Source: Actinoplanes aureus
Lineage (GTDB): Bacteria; Actinomycetota; Actinomycetes; Mycobacteriales; Micromonosporaceae
NCBI RefSeq assembly: GCF_015704865.1
Contig: NZ_JADQTO010000005.1
Coordinates: forward strand, 480,691-544,690
Reading direction: 5' to 3'
DNA length: 64,000 nucleotides
Both the position numbers and the translations under genes were made by a program. A model generated the notes under the pieces. That model did no database searches and had not been told where the DNA came from. It was given only the letters and a program-made list of their open reading frames with translations. The number at the start of each line of letters is the position of its first letter. Within the stretch, counting starts at the first letter, position 1. Positions 45,521 through 53,751 of the stretch are shown here, piece after piece.

Positions 45521-47460
45521 GGCTGGGCTGGTTCCTCGGGCGTCTGGGGAATCATGGCGGGGTCGCCGGTGGCGCGGCCGCCCCCGGCGTTCGAGGGTCG
45601 GCGGACCGAGCGCTGGCTGCGGTCGGCGTCGCGTTCCTGGATCGTCCGGCGCAGGCGGCCCACCAACTGCCCGAGCCGGTACGGGTCCTTCACCGGATCC
45701 ATCCGTTTGACCGCGGCCTCGCCGCGGGCGGTGGTGAAGATCGAGCGGATGTCGTCTCCGTTCATCAGGTTCGTGGCGGTGGCGATGCGGTTCAGCAGGG
45801 CCTCGGTGACCGGGATCCCGAAGTGCGCGGCGTGGACTTCGGCGATCCGCCGGCGAGCCTCCAGATCGGGCAGATCGATCCGGATCGGACGGAACCGGCT
45901 CGGCCGCAGCAGGGCCTCGTCGATGATGTCCAGCCGGTTCGTCGTCCCGACGATCAGTACGGGTACGGCGGGCCGGAACCCGTCCATCTCGGTCAGCAAC
46001 TGCGCGACGATGGCGTTGCCGGCCCGGCTGCCGCCGTCCTCACGACCCGACCGCCGGCTCGCGATCGAGTCGAACTCGTCGAAGACGACCACCGCGGGCG
46101 CGTTGCGGCGGGCCTCGGCGAAGATCTCGCGGACCTTGCGTTCGCTCTCCCCGACGTACATGTCGGTCACCTCGGGCCCGGACACCACGTTGATGGTGGC
46201 CTGGAACGCGGTCGCCAGCGCCTTGGCGAACAGCGTCTTACCGGTGCCGGGCGGCCCGTGGAAGATGAAGCCGCGCGGAATCAGCTCCCGGTGCAGGTGC
46301 TCGGGCAGCCCGGCCCCGCCGTTGATCAGGTCGATGGCGTGCTGCAGTTCGTCCTTGACCGGCTGATAGCCGCCGATCTGGTCGAACGTCACGTCCGGCA
46401 GGTCGAAGTCGTTCGAGGTGGTCGCCTTGAAGATGCGCAGCTCGTCGAGCAGGTCGGTGAAGGTTCCGCCGTCCCGGTGCTGGTGCTGGGCGTACCGCAT
46501 GGCGTGCCGGAAGCGCACCGCGTTCATGCCGGCGATGTGTTTGTAGAGGCCCACCTCGTCGAAGCCGGAGAACATCGCGGCCTCGCTCTCGGTGACCAGG
46601 GCGGTGCCCACCGGCGCCCGCCCGTCGTCCCGGCGGACCTCGCGCGGGAGGATGTCGATCGAGATCCGGACGGCGAACCGGTTGGCCAGCACCTCCGGGA
46701 TCACCAGGGACGGGTCCACGAAGGCCAGCAGGACGCACGAGCTCCGGTCGTACAGGACATCGGTCAGCTCCCGCGCCTCACTGTTCAGCGCCGCATCGCT
46801 GCCGCCGGCAAGGAGATCCAGGTGTGGTACGACGACCACGTCGTTCTCCTTGGCATGCCGCACCGCCTCCTGCAGGGCGTGCAGGGACTGCTGACGCCGG
46901 CCGGCCTGCATCCCGCCGAATTCCCCGGGCCCGGCGGTCGTCTCCGGCCGGACGATCGTCGGCTTCCGGCCGGACCGCGTCGTGATCTCCTTGGCGAGGT
47001 ACTCGACCAGCAGTTTCTCGCACTGGACCACGACCGACAGACCGGCGTCGAGGTACTGCGCGGCCTTCTCGATGTCCGGCTTGTGCGCGATCTTGACGGC
47101 CTCCGCCTCGTCGATCCGCTTCGGGTGGCGGGAGTCGACCTGCGCCGTGACGCGGGGCGGCTCGACGACGGCGTCCGGCACCGGGGCCGGCGCACCGCCC
47201 TGTGCCCCGGCCACCGTCATCCCCGGCGGCCAGTAGAGCGGCGTCTCGGCCGCCGGCGCCGGAAAAGTGAGGCTGAACCGGTGGAGCGGAATCTCCAGCA
47301 TCTCGGGGGAGAGCGGTGCGGTGGACAGTGCCGGCGTGTCGGCCAGCGCCTGCCCGAGCGTGAGTTCGGGCTCGCGGTCCTGGGCCATCAGCCAGCGGTC
47401 GCTCAGCGACTGGGAATCGCCGAGCGCGACCAGGGCCACCCGGGTCCGTTTGCTGGTCAC
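45517..47460 (-). CDS. tandem AAA ATPase, FtsH/Cdc48-like, first AAA degenerate, no protease domain (operon gene 9)
   Basis: 647 residues, GTG start at 47460 (GTGA overlap). The second AAA module (about 355-600) is complete: Walker A HGPPGTGKT (401-409), Walker B VVVFDEFD (Asp461-Glu462), second region of homology GTTNRLDIIDEALLRPSRF (split motif from about 505). The first module (about 130-280) keeps AAA-like strands (LSVVVQCEKLLVEYL, NDVVVVPHLDLL, VLLAFVDPSLV) but has no Walker A or acidic Walker B. There is no HExxH metalloprotease motif after the AAA, unlike FtsH. It most likely unfolds or extracts modified proteins, in the manner of Cdc48, without cutting them itself. Confidence 0.88.
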   Translation of the reverse strand: MTSKRTRVALVALGDSQSLSDRWLMAQDREPELTLGQALADTPALSTAPLSPEMLEIPLHRFSLTFPAPAAETPLYWPPGMTVAGAQGGAPAPVPDAVVEPPRVTAQVDSRHPKRIDEAEAVKIAHKPDIEKAAQYLDAGLSVVVQCEKLLVEYLAKEITTRSGRKPTIVRPETTAGPGEFGGMQAGRRQQSLHALQEAVRHAKENDVVVVPHLDLLAGGSDAALNSEARELTDVLYDRSSCVLLAFVDPSLVIPEVLANRFAVRISIDILPREVRRDDGRAPVGTALVTESEAAMFSGFDEVGLYKHIAGMNAVRFRHAMRYAQHQHRDGGTFTDLLDELRIFKATTSNDFDLPDVTFDQIGGYQPVKDELQHAIDLINGGAGLPEHLHRELIPRGFIFHGPPGTGKTLFAKALATAFQATINVVSGPEVTDMYVGESERKVREIFAEARRNAPAVVVFDEFDSIASRRSGREDGGSRAGNAIVAQLLTEMDGFRPAVPVLIVGTTNRLDIIDEALLRPSRFRPIRIDLPDLEARRRIAEVHAAHFGIPVTEALLNRIATATNLMNGDDIRSIFTTARGEAAVKRMDPVKDPYRLGQLVGRLRRTIQERDADRSQRSVRRPSNAGGGRATGDPAMIPQTPEEPAQP

Positions 47461-48386
47461 GGCCGGTCTCCGATCGTGAGGACGTCGCGGTGCCGATCGA
47501 AGAGCCGCACGGCGCGGCCGTACTCGGCGTAGGTCAGATAGGTACGGGCGCGGATCGAGGCCGCCGGATCGACCGTCACGCCCTTGATCCGGCCGGCGAT
47601 CGTGTCCGCCTCGATCTCGACGCGTTCGGTGTCGGCGAGCGGTCCCCAGAAACGGACCGTGGCGAGTGCCAGCGGATCCGGGCCCTCGACGCGGGTCATG
47701 GCGGCGTCCGCGGCGGCGATCTGCGCGTTCCATGCGGCTCCGTGCCGCAGCCGGGCGGCCAGGTAGACGTCGAGCATCAGGGCCGGCCGCCGCTCGCGGA
47801 GGGTACGCAGCAGCCTGGTCCGCCAGTCCAGCACCAGCGGATCCGGGCTCGGCCGGGCCAGCGCCGCGGTCAGCGAGGCGGCGCCGCGCGGCTGGTCCAG
47901 CAGCAGCATGCTCAGGCTGAGTGCGGCGGTACGGCCGGACACCGTGCTGGGCGGCCGGAGGAACACCGCGGTGAGCGGGGACAGCGCCCGGAGCCGGTCG
48001 GCCAGGTCGGCCGGGACGCCGCTGCCGGTGGCGCCCAGCACCGGGGCGATCAGGGCGTGCCGGGCCAGCGCCTCGGCCCAGCGTCCGTCCCGGCGGGGCG
48101 AGACGTCCGGGACGTGCCCGAGCACGTCGGCGCTGCGTGGGTCCACCCGGCCGCCGACAGCGGCGGCGATCAGGACGACGCCCGCCCCGACCGGCGTGCC
48201 GTCGCCCCAGGGTGGATCTCCGGCGGCGAGCAGGGCACCGGTCGTCGCCACCAGCCGGCGTACCTCCGGAGCGCACCCGCCGGCGTCGGCGAGCGACCCG
48301 GCCAGGCGCAGCGGCCCGGACGGTAGCGGGCCGGCCGGTGCCGCCGCCCACCTCAGCACTCGCTGAGCCGTGGTCAGGGCGTTCAT
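47457..48386 (-). CDS. uncharacterised helical protein (operon gene 8)
   Basis: 309 residues, ATG overlapping the upstream stop (ATGA). Ala/Leu/Arg-rich helices dominate (LTTAQRVLRWAAAPAG, SLTAALARPSPDPLVLDWRTRLLRTL). The C-terminus has a beta segment (ADTERVEIEADTIAGRIKGVTV). No TM, signal or catalytic motif. Tight coupling on both sides to the JAB and AAA genes argues that it belongs to the complex. No family recognised. Confidence 0.7.
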   Translation of the reverse strand: MNALTTAQRVLRWAAAPAGPLPSGPLRLAGSLADAGGCAPEVRRLVATTGALLAAGDPPWGDGTPVGAGVVLIAAAVGGRVDPRSADVLGHVPDVSPRRDGRWAEALARHALIAPVLGATGSGVPADLADRLRALSPLTAVFLRPPSTVSGRTAALSLSMLLLDQPRGAASLTAALARPSPDPLVLDWRTRLLRTLRERRPALMLDVYLAARLRHGAAWNAQIAAADAAMTRVEGPDPLALATVRFWGPLADTERVEIEADTIAGRIKGVTVDPAASIRARTYLTYAEYGRAVRLFDRHRDVLTIGDRP

Positions 48387-49468
48387 TCGCCGTCCACCAC
48401 CCAGTGCGGCAGGCGCCTCATCCGGCGCCCGTTCCATCCATACGCCCGCAGCACCCGTTCGCCACCGTCCAGGTTGAGCAGTCCGGCGATCTGCCACCGG
48501 CGCCGGAACGTACGGCTGTGCAGATCGACGTCGCTGCTGGACAGCCCGAGCCGGTCGGACGCCGGGAACAGGTGGGTGTGGTACCAACCGACCAGCTGGA
48601 GATCACCGCCGAGCCGCTGTACGGCGTCGTTGGCCCGCAGGAAGCTCTCACCGGTGAACGTGAACTGCAACATCGAGGCGCCGGTACGCTCGGCCGGCAG
48701 CGCGTGCACGACCTCGACCAGGTACCGCTCGGGATGGTCGGCGTCCCGGCGTACCAGGCCGACCAGGAAGCCGCCCTCCTCGACCTCCTCGGACAACGGC
48801 AGGTCGTGGCGTAGCGCCCGCGCCGCCTCCGGCCCGAACACGACCGCGACCTCGTCCGCCGGCTCCAGGACGGTGGACTTCCTGTCGCTCTCCGGCACGC
48901 CGAGGTCGGCGAGGCGGGCCGGCGGCGGCTCGGGCTCGGCGACCTCCTCCAGGTTCAGCCGGCTGGTGCGGCCACGGCGGGGCCGGACGTCGATCGTCCC
49001 CTCCAACCGCGGTGCCGGGCGCTCCAGAGCGATCTTCTCGAGCCCGGGACCCGCGAGGGCGTACCCCCAATGGTCCTCGTCCGGGAAGTCGGCGGCGAGC
49101 AGCCGCTGCAGCGGCTTCGCGACGACCTCCCGGACCGAATGCGGATGGCGGTAGATCAGGCGGTCGCCGACCAGGATCCGGATCGTGAGGTAACTGTGGC
49201 TGGGCCGCAGGCTCACCATCTCCGGGTGACCGCCGTTGTCGCGCTGGTCGGACACCTGGTGGAAGCTCAGCGCGAACAGCGCGTCGTCCAGCGGCCGGCC
49301 CAGCGCCTCGCGGAACACACCGCGCAGGAGCGGGTACAGGTCGGCGCGCCCGTGGAACACGTAGTCGTCGGTCCGGTAGAGGTCGATGCCGACCGTCTTG
49401 CGGTCCTCAGTCCACGCGATCGATGACACTTCGCGGCGCCCGAGGTCGGAGGGCAGCGGACCGGACAA
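48383..49468 (-). CDS. JAB/JAMM metalloprotease with N-terminal ubiquitin-like region (operon gene 7)
   Basis: 361 residues. The TTG at 49468 is chosen because GGGGAGGAG lies 6 nt upstream; the GTG at 49429 has none. The C-terminal MPN/JAB domain (about 200-345) has Glu230 in VEEGGFLVG and the zinc motif YHTH (His297, His299) with Ser310 and Asp313. The His-to-Ser spacing is ten residues instead of the usual seven. Such enzymes cut isopeptide or C-terminal bonds of ubiquitin-like modifiers. An N-terminal region (about 85-160, YLTIRILVGDRLIYRHP) could be a beta-grasp ubiquitin-like domain. Expected role: deconjugation or maturation of the modifier. Confidence 0.85.
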   Translation of the reverse strand: MSGPLPSDLGRREVSSIAWTEDRKTVGIDLYRTDDYVFHGRADLYPLLRGVFREALGRPLDDALFALSFHQVSDQRDNGGHPEMVSLRPSHSYLTIRILVGDRLIYRHPHSVREVVAKPLQRLLAADFPDEDHWGYALAGPGLEKIALERPAPRLEGTIDVRPRRGRTSRLNLEEVAEPEPPPARLADLGVPESDRKSTVLEPADEVAVVFGPEAARALRHDLPLSEEVEEGGFLVGLVRRDADHPERYLVEVVHALPAERTGASMLQFTFTGESFLRANDAVQRLGGDLQLVGWYHTHLFPASDRLGLSSSDVDLHSRTFRRRWQIAGLLNLDGGERVLRAYGWNGRRMRRLPHWVVDGE

Positions 49469-50900
49469 TCGGGACTCCTCCCCTGTCCATGATCAGTTGT
49501 TGGTTGCGCAGGGCCCACAGCGCGGCCCGTTCGTCGAAGAAGTTCTGCCGCAGCGCCGGCTCGCCGCCGTCGTGCGTGACGTGGAAGAGGTCGTAGTTGC
49601 GGTACCCGGCGATCTCCACGAGCATCTGGCAGACCTCGCCCATGTCCATCCCCGGATACCAGGTGTCGTCCAGTTCGCCCAGGCAGACCAGGCCGCGCAG
49701 TTCCTGCTTGTGGTGCGTCTCCGGGGTGTCGTACATCGGGAAGACGTTCGGGTGGAAGATCGGGCTGAGGAAGAACACGTCGGGGTGCCGCTCGGGGAAG
49801 TCCGGCCCCAGTTCGATGCGGATCTGGTGGTGCCGGATCAGGGTCGGCTCGCCGTCGGCGCCGGGTGGCCCGAAGCTGTCCTCCTCGAACTCCAGGTCGT
49901 AGACGGTCGGGAGCGTCTCGGCGTTGGCCGTGAGGCGCATGCCCGGGTGCTCGCCCACGTAGTCCCTGATCTGCTTGTGCACCCGCTGCAGCGCGTCCTC
50001 GCGGAGCACCGGGTTGACCGCGCCGGCCCGTCCCTCGAAACCGATGCGCATCTGCTCACCGTCCTGCACGCCCGCGTCGTGCAGTGTCTCGTCGGGGTTG
50101 GCCCGGCGCCGGTCGCCGCCCAGTCCGATCCGGTCGACGATCGCGTTGTTGACGGTGTCACCGGTCACCGCGCCGGGATAGTGCTCGCTGATCACGTCCT
50201 CCGCGACGTCCCGGAAGGTCCGCACCGACGGCGTGTCCCGGGCGATGAACCGGGAGCCGTCCGGGCCCTGCAGCGTGAGCGCCGAGTAGACGTAGTCCGG
50301 CTGGCCCGGCCCGGCGACCGTCCAGCCCAGTTCGGTGCGGTCCAGCAGCGCCGAGACCTGCGGGACGCTCGGGTTGTTCACCATGAACGACGTCTGGTAC
50401 GTGGACGCCCAGCTGAACTGCGGTTCCAGGCCCAGTTCGCGCAGCTGCCGCTCGGCTTCGGCCCGCTCGGCGTCGGATCGTACGGTCACCATGACCCGGC
50501 AGGTGGCCTCCTGGACGGCCCGCTGAACCACGGTGTTGTCAGGCGGCGCCTCGGTCTCCGCCACATAGCGTTCGTAGAGGCGGGTGACCCCCTCGTTGTA
50601 CGGGAACTCGGTGTGGACGAACCGGAGCAGTCGTGAGTAGGGGCGCTGCACCCGGCCGAGGTCGAGCTGATCGAACGCCAGCCACCACCAGCTCTCCGCG
50701 TCCTCGGCCGGCTGCGGGATGTGATCCTGCGGGAAACCGAGCCGGCGCAGCCATCTGGCGCCCGCCTCACGGTTCTGCGCCAGCTGGGTCATCACCTGGA
50801 TGAACGCGTCCCGGTCCTCCGGCGTCAGCCGCGCGTCCGGGCGCTCGCCGCCGGCCTCGTCCTCGCCCCGGCCACCCGCCGTCATCCGAGCCTGAGCCAT
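49407..50900 (-). CDS. EAD + ubiquitin-like + E2 (UBC) fusion protein (operon gene 6)
   Basis: 497 residues from the ATG at 50900. Residues 25-112 form an EAD-like helical adaptor (WLRRLGFPQDHIP, AESWWWLAFD, EFPYNEGV) that resembles the N-terminus of the CHAT protease in this operon. Residues about 200-290 look like a YukD/ubiquitin-like beta-grasp domain (PSVRTFRDVAEDV; ETLHDAGVQDGEQMRI). Residues about 320-465 are an E2 fold: DFPERHPDVFFLSPIFHPNV with the HPN motif at 383-385 and RGLVCLGELDDTWYPGMDM with catalytic Cys406 (quoted as separate short motifs of one domain). It should accept the activated modifier from the E1 and transfer it to targets. Confidence 0.87.
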   Translation of the reverse strand: MAQARMTAGGRGEDEAGGERPDARLTPEDRDAFIQVMTQLAQNREAGARWLRRLGFPQDHIPQPAEDAESWWWLAFDQLDLGRVQRPYSRLLRFVHTEFPYNEGVTRLYERYVAETEAPPDNTVVQRAVQEATCRVMVTVRSDAERAEAERQLRELGLEPQFSWASTYQTSFMVNNPSVPQVSALLDRTELGWTVAGPGQPDYVYSALTLQGPDGSRFIARDTPSVRTFRDVAEDVISEHYPGAVTGDTVNNAIVDRIGLGGDRRRANPDETLHDAGVQDGEQMRIGFEGRAGAVNPVLREDALQRVHKQIRDYVGEHPGMRLTANAETLPTVYDLEFEEDSFGPPGADGEPTLIRHHQIRIELGPDFPERHPDVFFLSPIFHPNVFPMYDTPETHHKQELRGLVCLGELDDTWYPGMDMGEVCQMLVEIAGYRNYDLFHVTHDGGEPALRQNFFDERAALWALRNQQLIMDRGGVPIVRSAALRPRAPRSVIDRVD

Positions 50901-51958
50901 GAGTACCTCCCCTCTGCTGATCGGACGGCAAGAACCTCGTGGGGCGCGATGCCGAGCTCGGCCAGCTTCGTCCCGGCCGAGGCCTCCCCGATACGGGTGG
51001 TCCGGCGCAGCCGGAACCGGTTGCCGCAATGCGGGCACGTGATGGTCGGCTCGCGGTACCCGTAGCCCGGGTCGCAGGAGCCGTGACACCGGTAGCACTC
51101 CTGTGGCACCGGGAACTCGGCCCAGGCCAGCGCCTCCGAGCCGGGCGCCAGCACGGCGAGCAACTCGCCCACCGTGTCGTCGCGGGACACCGGCACCCGG
51201 GGCACCGCACCGCTCGCCGTGTGGTGCGGACAGCCCGGGTCGCGGTCGACCGTCACCGCGGCGGTGTCGGAGGCGGCGATGTCGATGGAGAGGAACCGCC
51301 AGGGCAGCGGCGTACCCAGTACCTGGCGCGCCGCGGCCGCCGCCATCCAGCCGGCCACCAGCGACGACGAGAGGATGGACGCGGCCAGCGGGCGGTCGCC
51401 GAGCTCCGCACAACTCGCCGGCACCTCCGAGCTCCAGCGTTCGGCCGGGGTGAGTGTGCAGCCGTAGCAGGGCTCCTCGGCGTCGACGCGCAGCCGTACC
51501 TCGCCGCCCCATGGATGGGTGCCGCCGTCCACCAGCGCGGCGCCGGCCAGCGTGCAGCGCTCGAGCAGCTGCAACCGCGCCCACCGGGTGTCCAGGCAGC
51601 CCAGCACCACGTCGGCGTCGGCGAGCTCGCCCATGCCGACGCCGCGCACGAGGTCGTCGACTCGGGCGTCGACGACCGTGCCGGGTGCGATCCGGGCCAG
51701 CGACCGGGCCGCGGCCTCCGCCTTCGGCCGATCCAGATCGGACGAGTCGAACAGGACGGTACGGCTGAGGTTGTGTGCCGCCACGGTGTCCGGATCACAG
51801 AGGATCAGCCGGCCGATGCCGAGCATGCCGAGGTTCTTGGCCACCTCGTTGCCGAGCGCGCCGACCCCGGCCACGACCGCGGTCGCGCCGGCGACGCGGG
51901 ACTGATCCCAGCCGGGCATCTGCCGCTGGCGCTCGTGCCGGTCCGGATCCGTCGTCAT
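50882..51958 (-). CDS. E1-like (ThiF/MoeB/UBA family) adenylating enzyme with zinc ribbon (operon gene 5)
   Basis: 358 residues, ATG overlapping the upstream stop (ATGA). The Rossmann ATP site GVGALGNEVAKNLG (31-44) is followed by DPDTVAAHNLSR (Asp55, Asn63, Arg66), Lys79 and CLDTRWAR (Asp123), the E1 adenylation set. Cys183 in PASCAELG is a candidate thioester cysteine. Zinc sites: CYGC (164/167), C243 and a ribbon CYRC...CPHC (288, 291, 308, 311). It adenylates and activates the C-terminus of a ubiquitin-like modifier and hands it to the E2 encoded next. Confidence 0.92.
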   Translation of the reverse strand: MTTDPDRHERQRQMPGWDQSRVAGATAVVAGVGALGNEVAKNLGMLGIGRLILCDPDTVAAHNLSRTVLFDSSDLDRPKAEAAARSLARIAPGTVVDARVDDLVRGVGMGELADADVVLGCLDTRWARLQLLERCTLAGAALVDGGTHPWGGEVRLRVDAEEPCYGCTLTPAERWSSEVPASCAELGDRPLAASILSSSLVAGWMAAAAARQVLGTPLPWRFLSIDIAASDTAAVTVDRDPGCPHHTASGAVPRVPVSRDDTVGELLAVLAPGSEALAWAEFPVPQECYRCHGSCDPGYGYREPTITCPHCGNRFRLRRTTRIGEASAGTKLAELGIAPHEVLAVRSAEGRYSWLRLG

Positions 51959-52527
51959 CGGCCCAGACTCCGCGTCATGACCGGGCAGGCCGGTAGCTCG
52001 CTGGCCGGCAGCCAGGTCTCCCAGCACACCAGACCCTGCGCCGGGTCCCGGTGCACCGCCGCCCGGCACCGCGGGTCGGCGGGTGCGCACGGGCAGATGA
52101 TCACCATTTCGGCCGGGCGGAACGAATGTGCGCAGACCAGGCAGGAGCGCCGGCGGAAGCCGCCGTCCGGTGGCCGGCACAGGTACGGCACCTCGTCCGT
52201 ACTGATCACCTGGACGTCCCCGGTCACCGGCCAGGCGGCCAGCAGCCCGGCGACGAACGCGCTCGCGTCCGTGTCGTCGGTGCCGGACTTCGCCTCGACC
52301 GCGCAGGACAGCACCGGATCGAGGTGGGTGACCTCCCGGGTGCGACTGTCGACGTGAACCAGATCTCCCCGGCGGAACGTGTGCCCGCACCGGGAGCAGC
52401 GGCCGGTGTGCCACCAGGAGGTCACTCCGGTGATGGCGTCCCCGTCACGCGCCTCGTCCCGGTCCGGTGGCGGCTCGCTGGCATCGTCCAGCCCGACGCC
52501 GAACAGTTCGTCCTCGTCCACGGTCAC
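51955..52527 (-). CDS. double zinc-finger (RING-like treble clef) protein, candidate E3 (operon gene 4)
   Basis: 190 residues. The GTG at 52527 gives the GTGA overlap typical here; the GTG at 52533 is also possible. Two metal-binding modules: Cys44, Cys47, His68, Cys75 and then Cys129, Cys132, Cys145, Cys147, Cys154, His159, Cys168. The second spacing (CxxC-x12-CxC-x6-C-x4-H-x8-C) resembles the binuclear treble-clef RING-type fingers found in bacterial ubiquitin-like operons. Between the E1 gene and the rest, it is the best candidate for the E3 or substrate adaptor. Ligase activity is inferred only. Confidence 0.8.
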   Translation of the reverse strand: MTVDEDELFGVGLDDASEPPPDRDEARDGDAITGVTSWWHTGRCSRCGHTFRRGDLVHVDSRTREVTHLDPVLSCAVEAKSGTDDTDASAFVAGLLAAWPVTGDVQVISTDEVPYLCRPPDGGFRRRSCLVCAHSFRPAEMVIICPCAPADPRCRAAVHRDPAQGLVCWETWLPASELPACPVMTRSLGR

Positions 52528-52733
52528 CCGCACAGCATCTGCTGGACCGGGCCGCCGCCGAGTTGCTCCATCAGCCGCTCGACCTCGAGCGGCCGGAAAC
52601 CGTCGGCCAGCACGGACACGCCGTTCTCGTCCACCGTGATCCGCAACCGGACGAGCCGGCCCTCCGGATGATCCGGATACTCGCCGGCGTCGATCAGGTC
52701 CGGCAGGTCCTGGACGAACTCGCGGTCAGGCAT
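52524..52733 (-). CDS. 69-aa protein, candidate small modifier or adaptor (operon gene 3)
   Basis: ATG at 52733 overlaps the radical SAM gene's stop by 8 nt, and its stop overlaps the RING-like gene start, so it is certainly in the operon. It contains a helix (FVQDLPDLIDAG), a beta hairpin (RLVRLRITVDENGVSVLADG, about 26-45) and a final helix ending QQMLCG. The terminal Cys-Gly is reminiscent of a modifier tail, but only two strands are visible, too few for a complete beta-grasp. No family recognised. Confidence 0.7.
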   Translation of the reverse strand: MPDREFVQDLPDLIDAGEYPDHPEGRLVRLRITVDENGVSVLADGFRPLEVERLMEQLGGGPVQQMLCG

Positions 52734-53751
52734 CGAGCTGCTCCCATCGGCCGGGAATGTCGGTCCCGCAACGCGGACAGGAGCCGGCCACGACGGCCGA
52801 CTCCATCGTGCGCCAGATGCCGCGTTCCACGGCGGTTGCGTCACATCCAGGACACCGGGTACGCCGTCCGTGTGCACCGAGCGCGCGCTCCACGTACACG
52901 AATCGCAGGCCGGCCTCGCCCCCGGCCGCGGCGGCGCCGGCCAGCAGAGCCGGCGGTGTCGGCGCGAAGCGCCCCATCCGGAAGTCCGGGCTGAACCGGA
53001 CGAGATGCCACGGGATGTTGCGATCGATCTCGGCCAGCGCACCGGCCACGGTGTGCCAATGACGCGGCTCGTCGCTGATGCCGGGGATGATCGGAGTGGA
53101 CACCTCGATCCAGACGCCGAGCCGGTGGAAACGCTCGATCGCCTCGAACACCGGCGCCAGCGCCGCGCCGGTCAGCCGGCGGTGCGCGCTCTCGTCCGCC
53201 GCCTTGACGTCCACGTTCACCGCCAGCAGGTGCGGGGCGATCAGGTCGATCGCCTCCGGCGTCAGGAACCCGTTCGTCTTCCAGACCAACGACACCGCCG
53301 GGCCGCCGGCCAGGGCCAGCGACAGCTCCAGGGCGAGAGCGGCTTCGGCGTACGAGAACCCGATCGCGGCGTGCTCGGCCGTGGCGCGTGCCCGCAACCC
53401 GGCGACGTCGGCCGGCCGCGCCGTCCACGGCACCGACTCCTCCCGGCCGTACTGGGAGAGCGCGTGGTTGAGGCAGTAGTTGCACCGGAACGTGCAGCCC
53501 GGAGCGGCAAGCGTCAGCACCCGGGACCCCGGGCGCACGTGATAGAGCGGCTTGCGCTCGATGGGGTCGAGGTGCGCCACGCTCGTCGCGAACGAGGCCG
53601 TCTCCAGCCGCCCGCCCCGATTGCGCCGGACGTGACAGGCGCCGGCCGCGCCGTCGGCCAGCTCGCACCGGTGCGGGCACAGGTCGCACCGCACCCGGTC
53701 ACCGTCCAGCGGCGTGGACATGATCGCCGGCACCCAGGTCGGCGCGGTCAC
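52726..53751 (-). CDS. radical SAM enzyme, AmmeMemoRadiSam/PflA-like (operon gene 2)
   Basis: 341 residues, GTG start (GTGA overlap). The radical SAM cluster motif is CTFRCNYC (Cys86, Cys90, Cys93). An N-terminal Cys set (CDLCPHRC, 22-29) and a C-terminal zinc ribbon (CPGC, CPRC) match the AmmeMemoRadiSam-system radical SAM proteins related to pyruvate formate-lyase activase. It generates a 5'-deoxyadenosyl radical to modify a protein or small molecule. The usual partners AMMECR1 and Memo are not in the window, so here it may modify a component of the conjugation system. Confidence 0.88.
   Translation of the reverse strand: MTAPTWVPAIMSTPLDGDRVRCDLCPHRCELADGAAGACHVRRNRGGRLETASFATSVAHLDPIERKPLYHVRPGSRVLTLAAPGCTFRCNYCLNHALSQYGREESVPWTARPADVAGLRARATAEHAAIGFSYAEAALALELSLALAGGPAVSLVWKTNGFLTPEAIDLIAPHLLAVNVDVKAADESAHRRLTGAALAPVFEAIERFHRLGVWIEVSTPIIPGISDEPRHWHTVAGALAEIDRNIPWHLVRFSPDFRMGRFAPTPPALLAGAAAAGGEAGLRFVYVERALGAHGRRTRCPGCDATAVERGIWRTMESAVVAGSCPRCGTDIPGRWEQLDA

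Noticed and set aside
44573..47532. Plus-strand open frames of 550-670 codons opposite the AAA genes
   Set aside because: Antisense shadows. The minus frames contain complete Walker motifs.
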